Made by a program: the position numbers and the translations under genes. Under the pieces are notes generated by a model. The model was not told the DNA's origin. It ran no database searches and saw only the letters and a list, made by a program, of their open reading frames with translations. Positions 25,411 through 34,462 of a stretch of 64,000 bases of DNA are shown one piece after another (positions within the stretch are counted from its first letter, which is position 1; every line of letters starts with the position of its first letter). This DNA comes from Paenibacillus sp. An7. GTDB taxonomy: Bacteria > Bacillota > Bacilli > Paenibacillales > Paenibacillaceae. The stretch lies in NCBI RefSeq assembly GCF_009870785.1, contig NZ_WTWX01000001.1, forward strand, positions 1-64,000. The letters are read 5' to 3'.

Positions 25411-26967
25411 TTAAAATACTTTGGTCGTCCATGATTCGCAGTTCCAAACATCCGTTGCGATATCTTGATAAAATTCAGGTTCGTGAGAGATCATTAAAAT
25501 ACTGCCTCTATACGCTTTTAGTGCACGTTTCAATTCATCCTTAGCATCGACATCCAGATGGTTTGTTGGCTCGTCGAGTACAAGAAGATTCGTTTCACTG
25601 TTAATAAGCTTACATAAACGTACCTTCGCTTTTTCTCCACCGCTAAGTACAGCAATTTTACTTTCAATATGCTTCGTTGTAAGTCCACATTTAGCTAAAG
25701 CGGCACGCACTTCAAATTGAGTATACGAAGGGAATCTTTCCCATATTTCCTCAATGCAAGTGTTGTAATTCCCTTCCTTCATTTCCTGCTCAAAATAACC
25801 AATTTCAAGGTTATAACCAAGCTCAACAGAGCCGGATAATGCAGGAATTTCCCCTAAAATACTGCGCAGTAAGGTAGTTTTACCGATTCCGTTCGCACCA
25901 ACTAAGGCTACTTTTTGTCCTCGTTCCATTTGAAGATCAAGTGGTCTAGATAGCGGACTATCATATCCAATAACGAGGTCTTTTGTTTCGAATATCATTT
26001 TACCGGAAGTTTTAGCTTCTTTGAAGTTGAACTGTGGCTTCGGTTTTTCCTTAGCCAGCTCAATTACTTCCATCTTATCGAGCTTTTTCTGTCTCGACAT
26101 CGCCATATTCCGCGTTGCCACACTTGCTTTGTTACGGGCTACGAAATCCTTCAAACCAGCAATTTCTTGCTGCTGACGGTTATAAGCCGCTTCAAGCTGC
26201 TGCTTCCGCATTTCATATACCTGCTGGAATTGATCATAATCACCAACATATCTGGTTAGCTTCTGGTTTTCCATATGGTAGATCAGATTAATTACACTGT
26301 TCAAGAATGGAATATCGTGCGAGATTAGAATAAACGCATTTTCATATTCCTGCAGATAACGCTTCAACCATTCAATATGCTGCTCATCCAAATAGTTTGT
26401 AGGCTCATCGAGGAGCAAAATATCTGGCTTCTCAAGTAAAAGTTTTGCAAGCAAAATTTTGGTTCGCTGCCCACCACTCAAATCATTAACGTCCCGATCG
26501 AGTCCTATATCAGTTATACCAAGTCCACGCGCAGTTTCCTGAATCTTCGCATCGATCAAATAGAAATCCTGATTCGTCAATGTGTCCTGAATGGTTCCAA
26601 CTTCTTCAAGCAGCTTTTCCAGTTCTTCAGGGCTAACCTCGCCCATTTTGTCATACATTTCATTCATTTCTTTCTCAAGGTCGAACAAATATTGAAATGC
26701 GCTGCGAAGAACATCCTGAATCGTCATACCCTTCGTCAGTACAGCATGCTGATCAAGATAACCAACACGCACACGTTTGGACCATTCTACCTTACCTTCA
26801 TCAGGCTGAAGCTTGTTCGTAACGATATTCATAAAGGTCGATTTACCTTCACCGTTAGCTCCAATCAATCCAATATGTTCGCCTTTGAGAAGTCTAAAGG
26901 ATACATCTTTAAAAATGGCACGATCGCCAAAACCATGGCTTAAGCCTTCAACATTTAATATACTCAT
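25411..26967 (-). CDS. ykpA: ABC-F family ATPase, YkpA/YbiT type
   Basis: 518 residues with two ABC domains and no membrane segments. Domain 1 has Walker A GANGEGKST, signature LSGGQRTK and Walker B ILLLDEPTNYLD. Domain 2 has GANGIGKTT, LSGGEKAK and LLVLDEPTNHLD. Between them is a charged linker (about 235-310) with many Lys, Gln and Glu, which in ABC-F proteins reaches into the ribosome. The start SILNVEGLSHGFGDRAIF and the ending NCESWTTKVF are very like Bacillus subtilis YkpA. It acts on ribosomes rather than as a transporter. Confidence 0.93.
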   Translation of the reverse strand: MSILNVEGLSHGFGDRAIFKDVSFRLLKGEHIGLIGANGEGKSTFMNIVTNKLQPDEGKVEWSKRVRVGYLDQHAVLTKGMTIQDVLRSAFQYLFDLEKEMNEMYDKMGEVSPEELEKLLEEVGTIQDTLTNQDFYLIDAKIQETARGLGITDIGLDRDVNDLSGGQRTKILLAKLLLEKPDILLLDEPTNYLDEQHIEWLKRYLQEYENAFILISHDIPFLNSVINLIYHMENQKLTRYVGDYDQFQQVYEMRKQQLEAAYNRQQQEIAGLKDFVARNKASVATRNMAMSRQKKLDKMEVIELAKEKPKPQFNFKEAKTSGKMIFETKDLVIGYDSPLSRPLDLQMERGQKVALVGANGIGKTTLLRSILGEIPALSGSVELGYNLEIGYFEQEMKEGNYNTCIEEIWERFPSYTQFEVRAALAKCGLTTKHIESKIAVLSGGEKAKVRLCKLINSETNLLVLDEPTNHLDVDAKDELKRALKAYRGSILMISHEPEFYQDIATDVWNCESWTTKVF

Positions 26968-27072
26968 TAATAGACACCTTTTTCTTGTATTTATCGATCT
27001 ATTATAAGCATGATAAGGCTAATATTTCAATACAAAGGAAACATAAGCATTTTTCGAATACCACATGATAAA

Positions 27073-27113
27073 AGCAGGAAGCTGCTCTTCATAAGTAAAG
27101 AGTACTCCCTGCT
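27073..27113 (-). terminator. Terminator of the DUF3888-like gene
   Basis: AGCAGG and CCTGCT plus an inner ACTCTT/AAGAG stem give a long hairpin followed by TTTATC on the minus strand. Confidence 0.65.
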
Positions 27114-27151
27114 CGTCTTAATTAGTGAACATATGTAATTTAATTATTCGG

Positions 27152-27583
27152 TTAATTTCCGATTGATTTCGCAGCAATAATTTTATAATCGACCAAATAA
27201 TAATTAGCCCCGGCAGTATCGTTCTTAAAATATAGTTCGACGTTGTCCTCTTTCGGTCCTACGCTACATAATCTTATAGTTAGCTCGAAGTATTTCCCGC
27301 CACTCATTGCATCTACATTTATGCTTCTCTTTTCACTCTGATCTCTCATTACTTCGAGCTGGTGAATATTTGATATCTCTGTACAACCAACCATAACATA
27401 TTCTGTTTTATAAATACGTTTGAGTGCTCCAGTTATGTTTGAATGAAGCTGTTGCAACAAAGCTTCCTCAAGCTGTTTTTCCCTTACCTCTGAGTTTGAA
27501 GCTAACGAAAGAGTTGGAATACTACAAAGAACACTCATTAAGATGACAAGAAGCACACATTGTTTGATTTTCAAATGAAACAT
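27152..27583 (-). CDS. Secreted protein, DUF3888-like
   Basis: 143 residues. A signal peptide (KIKQCVLLVILMSVLCSIP, cleavage near LSLA-S) is followed by a small soluble domain: EEALLQQLHSNITGALKRIY, then VDAMSGGKYFELTIRLCSVG, NVELYFKNDTAGANYYLVDY. The layout recalls the DUF3888 family of Bacillales exported proteins, whose function is unknown. Start ATG 27583 is preceded by AAAAAAGGATGTTTC. Monocistronic with its own terminator. Confidence 0.6.
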   Translation of the reverse strand: MFHLKIKQCVLLVILMSVLCSIPTLSLASNSEVREKQLEEALLQQLHSNITGALKRIYKTEYVMVGCTEISNIHQLEVMRDQSEKRSINVDAMSGGKYFELTIRLCSVGPKEDNVELYFKNDTAGANYYLVDYKIIAAKSIGN

Positions 27584-27914
27584 CCTTTTTTAATATACGG
27601 TGCTTCATTTATATGGAATTTATACAAGTCATACGTTTATTTCTCACACAATTTGGAAAGTTAACATACCAAAAAGCAACTGATCGCACTGACCCGTTGC
27701 TCTGTTTATATTCTAATCCCCTCAGACGAAATCATCCCTCTACGGTGATTCGAGTGGTGACGGAACCCAAAACACTCTACCCCTCATATGTAAAAAAATC
27801 TAAAAAATATACATATGGCTCAATAATTGATATATACTATTTATACGAAAGAAGCAATGTTGGAACTTTTTTCTAATAAGAATTTCATTCTACTTCAAAG
27901 ACAGGTGAATCATA
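27584..27914. other. Intergenic region, no gene supported
   Basis: The plus-strand frame at 27613-27876 lacks a ribosome binding site and reads as non-protein. Its only regular structure is a 6-bp hairpin AGCAAC/GTTGCT at about 27679-27703. AT-rich sequence with TATACT-like hexamers near 27830-27850 may hold the promoter of the zincin-like gene. Confidence 0.45.
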
Positions 27915-28373
27915 CTGAACATAGAATTATTTAATCAGGCTGTAACTGAGCTGCTCGAACGCTCAGGCAGTCGTGCGCTTGTCCAGATTGAATCTACTTT
28001 CCCGGACAATCGCCTCGTTGGCGGCAAATATCACATGAGTAGTCATACTGTATATCTATATCAAAAAGAAATTATGGAGCAATGCAGAATGTTATTCGGC
28101 TCTCTCGCTCCCTTACAATCCTATATTTCTGTCATTCTAGCTCATGAATTGGGTCATGCTGAGGATGCAGAACTGGAACATTTATCAGGCCTTCTTGATG
28201 GGCCTCTCACTGTATCTGAACAAGCTGAAATCCGAATGCGCATTGAAGAGAATGCTTGGCGTTATGCGGAATCACTACTCTGGGACATAGATCCCGTTTT
28301 CTTGCATACCATCATTGACGAATCCCTATACAGTTACCATCAAGCGATCGAACCCGAACCACATATCGCTTAA
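27915..28373 (+). CDS. Zincin-like metalloprotease (ImmA/IrrE or SprT-like), probable CUG start
   Basis: 152 residues if started at CTG 27915, seven bases after AGGTG. The first ATG (28035) would lose 40 residues that look coding (LFNQAVTELLERSGSRALVQ, then FPDNRLVGGKYH), and no ATG, GTG or TTG precedes them after the in-frame stop at 27906. Zinc motif HELGH (AHELGHAED) lies at about residues 77-81, and the later segment EIRMRIEENAWRYAESLLW carries a Glu suited as third ligand, as in ImmA/IrrE proteases. It lacks a signal peptide and a DNA-binding domain. The target is unknown. Followed by a strong terminator. Confidence 0.7.
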   Translation: MNIELFNQAVTELLERSGSRALVQIESTFPDNRLVGGKYHMSSHTVYLYQKEIMEQCRMLFGSLAPLQSYISVILAHELGHAEDAELEHLSGLLDGPLTVSEQAEIRMRIEENAWRYAESLLWDIDPVFLHTIIDESLYSYHQAIEPEPHIA

Positions 28374-28402
28374 TGTTATCCATGATATAGCTTTAATAAA
28401 TA

Positions 28403-28448
28403 CAAGGTCATTCTTCCCTACGCATAGGAAAGATCTGACCTTGTTTTT
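28403..28448 (+). terminator. Terminator of the zincin-like gene
   Basis: CAAGGTCA (28403-28410) pairs with TGACCTTG (28436-28443) with an inner TTCC/GGAA stem, followed by TTTTTC. Confidence 0.85.
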
Positions 28449-28575
28449 CTTTGATTGATCTTCAGGCTTCTATATACATCCAATTTAATAAACTTCATGA
28501 TTAGACATTGAATAATAACATCTATAACTTTACTTACCCTCTCTACGGGCTTTCAAACATAATGTAATCCAATTC

Positions 28576-29634
28576 TTATTCATTCAAAGCAAGACTTTCG
28601 AAGATTGAATTCCTTGAAACATTAATATACTCTAGCTGCTTCATCCGTTGAAGAAAAGCAGGTTTCTGATCTATCATACAACTTACTATTTCTAGAGACC
28701 TGAGTCGCCTAAGTTTCTCTAACTCGATTGGTAGTTCATGAATCGAAGTGTAGTTGATCGTAAGCTGCTCCAACTGCTCAAGTTCTCCAATCTCAGGAGG
28801 GATACGATGTAAACTGATCTCTTCCTTTGATTTCATCCGCCAATTGGAATCCGGTCTATCTGAACTAGCACAGCTGATTTGCAGTTCTTTTAAGTTTTTT
28901 AATTTACCAATGGATTCCGGAATGCTTTCAAGATCTGCTGTCATGATCCTCAAACTTTCTAGCTTACTTAACTCGAACAACGCTTGAGGTAACCGATAAA
29001 GATCTTGTTCAAATATTTCTAGCCATCGTAACTCTGTAAGTTCGCGGATTCGATCTGGCAGATTTTTCAGTCTATATCCACTTATATATAGCCGATCTGT
29101 TTTTTGCTTAATAGCATCATCCAGCAGACGATTGAAGTCAAGGTGTGCCTCTATTTCTATGAAAAGTCCTGTAATTTGATCCATCAGCTCAACTGCCTCA
29201 TTCTCTGTCACATTAATCCCATACATACGCTCATGAACAACGGAATAAAGATAGTCTTCGCCATCTTTTGTTAAGAAGCACAAATCTTCTGGTAAATTGG
29301 GGAATACCCAATCCGATAGGCTTCCTGCAAATTTTTTTAAGAGGAGACCACTTTCTTCACTTGATTTATAAAAATAGTACGTTCCCGAGCAATAAAAAGC
29401 ATGGCTGCGATATGCTTCTCTAATCTCCGTAATTTTCTCCATTTGATTGTTAGGGATTACGATGGTCTTCATTAAATATGGTTTTAATTCTTCCAGTACG
29501 CTTTGATACCTTTGATCCTCTCTAGGTAAGTCTCCCATTTTGTAACCAAGCACAAAACATTCTGAATTTTCTATTGCTAAATCTATCACTTGCTTATAAG
29601 CTTCCCCTTTAGGGTCTGTATACATTCTTAACAT
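28576..29634 (-). CDS. Leucine-rich-repeat protein coupled to the SF1 helicase gene
   Basis: 352 residues from ATG 29634, which has AGGGGGAG seven bases upstream; an earlier ATG at 29670 overlaps the helicase stop but has no SD. The N-terminal 170 residues are unassigned (ENSECFVLGYKMGDLPRE, YLMKTIVIPNNQMEKI). From about residue 180 come about seven leucine-rich repeats of the intracellular type: LYISGYRLKNLPDRIREL, LRWLEIFEQDLYRLPQALF, LRIMTADLESIPESIGKL, LTINYTSIHELPIELEKL. No signal peptide. LRRs bind proteins, so it may be a partner or regulator of the helicase encoded immediately upstream. Confidence 0.8.
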   Translation of the reverse strand: MLRMYTDPKGEAYKQVIDLAIENSECFVLGYKMGDLPREDQRYQSVLEELKPYLMKTIVIPNNQMEKITEIREAYRSHAFYCSGTYYFYKSSEESGLLLKKFAGSLSDWVFPNLPEDLCFLTKDGEDYLYSVVHERMYGINVTENEAVELMDQITGLFIEIEAHLDFNRLLDDAIKQKTDRLYISGYRLKNLPDRIRELTELRWLEIFEQDLYRLPQALFELSKLESLRIMTADLESIPESIGKLKNLKELQISCASSDRPDSNWRMKSKEEISLHRIPPEIGELEQLEQLTINYTSIHELPIELEKLRRLRSLEIVSCMIDQKPAFLQRMKQLEYINVSRNSIFESLALNE

Positions 29635-29669
29635 ACTTGTTCTCCCCCTGTGGAAATACTCTTTATACA

Positions 29670-32600
29670 TTATTGAGCGTTTACGGCCGAACCACTACCG
29701 CTTTTGACTTCATCTACGTTTTCTACAATTGAAGAATAATAAGGTTTCTTAGAAAATCGCTGATAATCACCAATTACATAGAACTCTTTTTTTGCGCGTG
29801 TCACAGCTACATTTAATAGATTAGGCTTTGAACATGACCAGTTTGCTGCTCCATCACTGTTCTCGTCGGTTCCCGTTACTAAATAAACAATATCTGCTTC
29901 TTTTCCTTGAAAGGTATGGACCGTACCTACAGAATTCCTCAACCAATCATTTAATACTTCTTTAGTAATCCCCAATTTTTTTAATTTCGCTCTTAGAATT
30001 CTTTTAATACCATCCTTAACTGCCGTAAAGGGAGAAATGATATATACATTCGGAGGACCCGCGTTTTTCTTCCATAGTGTAATCATATGGTCTGCCACCA
30101 ATTCACCTTGTTCTTCTACGAATTGACGATTTTTAGCTGATCCTTTACAGTCATACCAGATACTTTTACCCCGACCCTTATTACCCAATACCATTTTGTT
30201 ATCATAAGCTATTTCGTTCGCAACAGTGAACATAGGATTTAAGCATCTTCTATGCACCCATAAGGGTATGCCTATCCACTGACCATAACTGCTCGTCATT
30301 CCATATCGATTAGCTGTATCTGCTATGGTTTGAACGGAGGAGCCCATTCCAATATATCTATCACTTACATTAAAATATTTCTTGATATCTCCTAAAATAG
30401 TTTGATCTAAGGTGACGACCGGCTCAATTTGAATTGGGTCACCAACTACTACCACATTTTTAGATCTCCATATTGCTCCCGCCGATTGTTGTGGACTCGC
30501 TTGTCCTGCCTCATCTATAAATAAATAGTTGATAAAATCTTTTGCTATTCCCTTATACATCGAACTAAAACTTGCAAAAGTTGTACTTACCAAAGGAGTA
30601 ATTAAATGAACCGTTTGCCACATATTCTTCAAGTATTCTCTATGTTCCGAATCGTTAAGATCTAGATTTGCACGATTGATCAATAAGAGTAAAGTTGATT
30701 TAATGGCATTATAATTGAAGGCCAACATCATTTTATGGATTTTCATAGCCTTTAAAAACAGTAATCCTCTTTCGAAATTCAGTTCATCTGTCAGCCAAAT
30801 CGTATTTAATTGCCGAAATTCGTATGCTTGTTGTGTGTTCGACCAATAATCTTCATCCGGTATTATTAATCCCTGCTTTTTATAATCATCCAGCTGTTTT
30901 GCAAAAGCAGATTCTCTTTCTTTGAGTTCTTCTATCATCTTTTTAGATTTTTCAACCTCGGCCTTTTTTATATAAAACTTATTCCCTTCTTCTTTCAACC
31001 GAGTAATTATATCGTAAAGTTCATTTTCTAATTCTATTTTTTTCGTATTCTTTTTACCTAAGACTCTTTGTAAAAGAGAAAGCTTTGGCAGTGATCGAAT
31101 TTGTTGTTCGGTAAGCTGCTTTTGCTGTTCTAAATGGGACTTCTCGTTCTCTAGATCCATTAGTTGTTGATTAAGTTCAGGGTATTGTTCCTGTAACTCT
31201 CTTAATAGGACAACAGAAGATTTTATGCTCTTATATTCGTCGTGAAATTTCTGGAGACTCTCCTTCTTTTTCTTCACTGAGTTAAGCGTATCTTCGAATT
31301 CTTTTACAGCATTCTCCCAGGACTTCATGTCTACCTGTTTACTATCTTGTTCCAATTGTTGTAGAAAAGAAGTTCCATCCTCTTTCTTCCTAAACAAACT
31401 CCAGGCATACGTTGATATATTATCTGATTTACCAAGAGCTCCCGAAAATAATCCCCATGCCTCATCGTTACTACCTAGCAAATCCATTGCCGCAACTTTA
31501 TACATAGATAAATCCTCGGCCTCTACAGCGTACGACTCTTCATAATGATTGAACTTACTTTTATCCGAAGAAGAACGTATAACTTCATTTCGTTTAGGTA
31601 GATCCTTAGAGATATTTTCAACTGCTCCGTTATTACTCGAAGCAACTACCATAGAATACTCCTTAATATTTGAATCCAATAAATAGATGGGATAAAACCT
31701 ACCATTTAAGTTAATTGACTTTACTTTTGTAAAAGCTTGGGACGGGGTATCCAATTGTGCTATTTTTTCAGCTCTTTGAACTGCAATGTCAGCAAAGATA
31801 TCTTTTAATAAAGTGGTCTTTCCTGTGCCAGGCGGTCCATTCACCGAACTAATTTTTTGATTATTATTAATAATTTGATTTACAGCAACTTGCTGCATTA
31901 AAGATAGTCTATGTTCTACGGGAGATGGCCACCGGCCATGCGGTAAATGGATCGGCTGTAAAATATCTTCGATATATTCCTGATTTTCATTTATATCTAA
32001 GCGCTGTTCAATCGCTACTCCTTCTACAAACTGACGGAGCGTTTCGTTTTCGCCTTTTTTTATAATGAGTTCCAAGTCACTTATATAGAAACTGTTAAAA
32101 TTCTTTTGATTAGAAATCTGACCAACTTTCATCACTTCAATCTCTACATATTGTAATGAATTATCATCTAATCTATGGAAAAATTGTTGGTATTCCTGTT
32201 GAATTAAGAGTAAAGCTTCCTCTGTTACTCCATTCATAAAAATGGTTTGTGCTTGTTCTTCGAATAATTTCAATTTACTTTGAAAGGGAGTTAACATATC
32301 CTCATATTTCACCTCAGAAGCTTTTGCCAAAAACTTTATTACATACATCAAAAATGGAACAAATATTGACTCTTTTATATAATTACCTTGGTCATCAACC
32401 AAAAAAGAGAAACTAAATAACGTTTTATTATCCTTATTTACAATCTCATCCTGATTCATAAAAGCTTCCCGTATAAAGCTGACCAGTTTATGATGCTCAA
32501 AACAACCTAGATAATAGCGGAATTGAATCTGATATTCGTGATTCTTTACTACATCCTTCTTCCACGGAGTTTCACTAAGATTAATCAACCGTGTGCGGTT

Positions 32601-32723
32601 CCGTTTTTTACTATCTATGAAATAACTTTCATTCACCGTTTCTCCCTTACCAGGCACTTCACTTGGGACCAACGCTTCGACGAAGTGCCAAGTCTTTAAA
32701 ACTCGTTTGGTAATTTCCATCAT
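29670..32723 (-). CDS. Large SF1 (DNA2/NAM7-UPF1-like) helicase with coiled-coil insert
   Basis: 1017 residues. Walker A GPPGTGKTT at about residues 296-304, a Glu/Lys/Gln-rich coiled-coil stretch at about 470-620, Walker B-like IDEAGQASP near 735, VVVGDPIQIEP near 750, then VHTFQGKEADIVYLVTG near 932 and VAVTRAKKEFYVIGD near 970. These motifs place it in the Upf1/DNA2 group of superfamily 1B, helicases on RNA or DNA. The N-terminal 290 residues match nothing I recognise. The gene is distinctly AT-rich and overlaps the LRR gene region at its end. Such helicase plus accessory pairs are frequent in bacterial defence loci, but that role is inference. Confidence 0.88.
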   Translation of the reverse strand: MMEITKRVLKTWHFVEALVPSEVPGKGETVNESYFIDSKKRNRTRLINLSETPWKKDVVKNHEYQIQFRYYLGCFEHHKLVSFIREAFMNQDEIVNKDNKTLFSFSFLVDDQGNYIKESIFVPFLMYVIKFLAKASEVKYEDMLTPFQSKLKLFEEQAQTIFMNGVTEEALLLIQQEYQQFFHRLDDNSLQYVEIEVMKVGQISNQKNFNSFYISDLELIIKKGENETLRQFVEGVAIEQRLDINENQEYIEDILQPIHLPHGRWPSPVEHRLSLMQQVAVNQIINNNQKISSVNGPPGTGKTTLLKDIFADIAVQRAEKIAQLDTPSQAFTKVKSINLNGRFYPIYLLDSNIKEYSMVVASSNNGAVENISKDLPKRNEVIRSSSDKSKFNHYEESYAVEAEDLSMYKVAAMDLLGSNDEAWGLFSGALGKSDNISTYAWSLFRKKEDGTSFLQQLEQDSKQVDMKSWENAVKEFEDTLNSVKKKKESLQKFHDEYKSIKSSVVLLRELQEQYPELNQQLMDLENEKSHLEQQKQLTEQQIRSLPKLSLLQRVLGKKNTKKIELENELYDIITRLKEEGNKFYIKKAEVEKSKKMIEELKERESAFAKQLDDYKKQGLIIPDEDYWSNTQQAYEFRQLNTIWLTDELNFERGLLFLKAMKIHKMMLAFNYNAIKSTLLLLINRANLDLNDSEHREYLKNMWQTVHLITPLVSTTFASFSSMYKGIAKDFINYLFIDEAGQASPQQSAGAIWRSKNVVVVGDPIQIEPVVTLDQTILGDIKKYFNVSDRYIGMGSSVQTIADTANRYGMTSSYGQWIGIPLWVHRRCLNPMFTVANEIAYDNKMVLGNKGRGKSIWYDCKGSAKNRQFVEEQGELVADHMITLWKKNAGPPNVYIISPFTAVKDGIKRILRAKLKKLGITKEVLNDWLRNSVGTVHTFQGKEADIVYLVTGTDENSDGAANWSCSKPNLLNVAVTRAKKEFYVIGDYQRFSKKPYYSSIVENVDEVKSGSGSAVNAQ

Positions 32724-32832
32724 TACACTCCTCTGGTCTTTAGTTACATAATATTATAATAAAACTTGGAAAAATAAGTTGTAAAATGATGAATTGAAGT
32801 GATAAGTTTCGGGATAAAACGAGGGAGTATAT

Positions 32833-32859
32833 AAAAAAGGGAGCGAATTCGCTCCCTTT
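32833..32859 (-). terminator. Terminator of the MetE-like gene
   Basis: AAAGGGAGCG-AATT-CGCTCCCTTT is a perfect palindrome followed on the minus strand by a T run, about 80 bases after the stop codon. Confidence 0.9.
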
Positions 32860-32940
32860 ACTTAAGTAAAGACATTTAACCTGTATACAATTTAATAGCT
32901 CCATCTCAATCTAGGAACAGCTTAACATGTATGAATTCAA

Positions 32941-34026
32941 TTACTTCCAGACTTCATCTGCGATTTCTTTAACAAAACGAAGTTTGCTCCATTGTTGTTC
33001 TTCACTTAGAAGATTGCCTTCCTCCGTAGATGAAAATCCACATTGCGGACTTAAACATAGCTGTTCAAGCGGTACATAGGTTGCTGCTTCTGCTATACGA
33101 GCTTTGATTTTCTCTTTATCTTCCAATTCCCCTGATTTAGATGTGATCAGTCCTAATACAATTTTCAGATTTTTGCGATTCACATATTTTAAAGGTTCAA
33201 AACTTCCTGAACGCTCATCATCGAATTCGAGGAACAACCCGTCTACATCTAAGCCGCCGAAAATCGTTTCAGAAGCATAATCATATCCGCCGCTCGCGAA
33301 AAAGTTAGATTTATAATTCCCGCGACAAATGTGCATCGTGATCACTAAATCTTCTGGTTTGTGAGCAATCGATTCATTAATCATGTACTGCATTACCTTC
33401 ATTTCCTCGGCTGGGTCTAAGCCTTTGGCACGCAGTTTGTTATGACCTTCTTCTGAGAATAAATCTGCCCAAGCAGTGTCATCTAATTGTAAGTACCTGC
33501 AACCCGCATCATAAAATGCTTGAATTGCTTTTTGGTAAGCTGTAATTGTATCTTTGAGGAATATTTCTCGATTCGGATATATCTCTTCATTATAATCAAC
33601 CCGGCAGACTAGCATATTAGGACTTGGAATGGTTTGCTTCGCAACCGAGTCCCCCGCATGATCATGAAGAAACCGGAAATGCTCTATGAATGGATGGGAT
33701 GAGAAATCAACTTTACCAGTAATCCGGATGCCTTCCTTACGAGTCTCCATTTTATGAAAATGCAGCCCCGTCTCTTTTTCATAATATTCTACTCCATCAA
33801 GACCGCCCAAAAAATCGAAGTGCCACCAGCTTCTGCGGAATTCACCGTCCGTAACGCCAAGTACACTATTTTGTTTTTGCTTATCAATAATACGGATAAT
33901 CTCTTCATTTTCTACGGCTGTTAATTGCTCAATTGAGATGATGCCGGATTTATATTGTTCACGTGCTTGTGTTAGGTTTACAGGGCGAAGTAAGCTGCCT
34001 ACATGATCATGATGAAATGGTATCAT
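32941..34026 (-). CDS. Methionine synthase II-like protein, YxjG/YxjH type
   Basis: 361 residues, half the length of full MetE, like the YxjG/YxjH proteins of Bacillus that carry only the C-terminal catalytic barrel. Visible zinc and substrate elements: HHDHVGSLLRP at the start, LQLDDTAWADLF, MHICRGNYKSNFF (His-Cys ligand pair) and the C-terminal SPQCGFSS cysteine. It transfers a methyl group to make methionine or recycles a related compound; the methyl donor is unknown. I see no S-box riboswitch upstream, unlike B. subtilis, but a 9-bp dyad stands at 34108-34132. ATG 34026 follows AAGGAGAGATACCT. Confidence 0.9.
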   Translation of the reverse strand: MIPFHHDHVGSLLRPVNLTQAREQYKSGIISIEQLTAVENEEIIRIIDKQKQNSVLGVTDGEFRRSWWHFDFLGGLDGVEYYEKETGLHFHKMETRKEGIRITGKVDFSSHPFIEHFRFLHDHAGDSVAKQTIPSPNMLVCRVDYNEEIYPNREIFLKDTITAYQKAIQAFYDAGCRYLQLDDTAWADLFSEEGHNKLRAKGLDPAEEMKVMQYMINESIAHKPEDLVITMHICRGNYKSNFFASGGYDYASETIFGGLDVDGLFLEFDDERSGSFEPLKYVNRKNLKIVLGLITSKSGELEDKEKIKARIAEAATYVPLEQLCLSPQCGFSSTEEGNLLSEEQQWSKLRFVKEIADEVWK

Positions 34027-34107
34027 AGGTATCTCTCCTTAAATTTTTATGTATTAAAGTATAATAGCATAACAAAATAAGAAGCATGTAATACCAAAAA
34101 CCTATCC

Positions 34108-34132
34108 TAGCTATAGCTTTTATCTATAGCTA
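34108..34132. promoter_or_regulatory. Perfect dyad upstream of the MetE-like gene
   Basis: TAGCTATAG-N7-CTATAGCTA, nine-base arms without mismatch, 82 bases upstream of the MetE-like start codon. No T run follows, so an operator is more likely than a terminator. Confidence 0.4.
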
Positions 34133-34180
34133 CTCTTTCAATACTAGAATCTTACATGTCAAGATCTTCTCGGGCAAAAG

Positions 34181-34423
34181 TTAAATTCCTCTTCGTCTCC
34201 AGCCAAATACTTTGACATGCACTATCGCTTTGGTTACCCAGTGCGAGAGTACATACAAGACAAGGAACAGGATCAACAGCGGTTTTAATAACAGTACGGC
34301 CACAACCCAGGTGAGCAAGATCTGCCAAGTCTTCATTTTCCGCACGAATTTCCCTGGCCATAAAAACACTTTAAAGAGTACTTCGTTATGTTGAATTGCC
34401 TCTAGGAATTCTTCCTGGTACAC
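34181..34423 (-). CDS. Possible small membrane protein, start uncertain
   Basis: 80 residues from GTG 34423 with no good ribosome binding site. A charged N-terminus (QEEFLEAIQHNEVLFKVF) is followed by a long hydrophobic stretch (about 35-68) and a basic end. The frame is open upstream to a stop at about 34459 and reads RLKPDSKVYQEEF, so the true N-terminus may be longer. It follows a frameshifted small gene. No family recognised. Confidence 0.35.
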   Translation of the reverse strand: MYQEEFLEAIQHNEVLFKVFLWPGKFVRKMKTWQILLTWVVAVLLLKPLLILFLVLYVLSHWVTKAIVHVKVFGWRRRGI

Positions 34424-34462
34424 CTTGCTGTCTGGTTTTAAACGAATCGCATTCCGTTACGA

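Noticed and set aside
27613..27876. 87-codon plus-strand frame upstream of the zincin-like gene
   Set aside because: No ribosome binding site, no recognisable domain, basic and proline-scattered sequence typical of non-coding DNA.
34027..34150. S-box (SAM) riboswitch expected before a YxjG-like gene
   Set aside because: No S-box core motifs are visible; only a simple 9-bp dyad is present.
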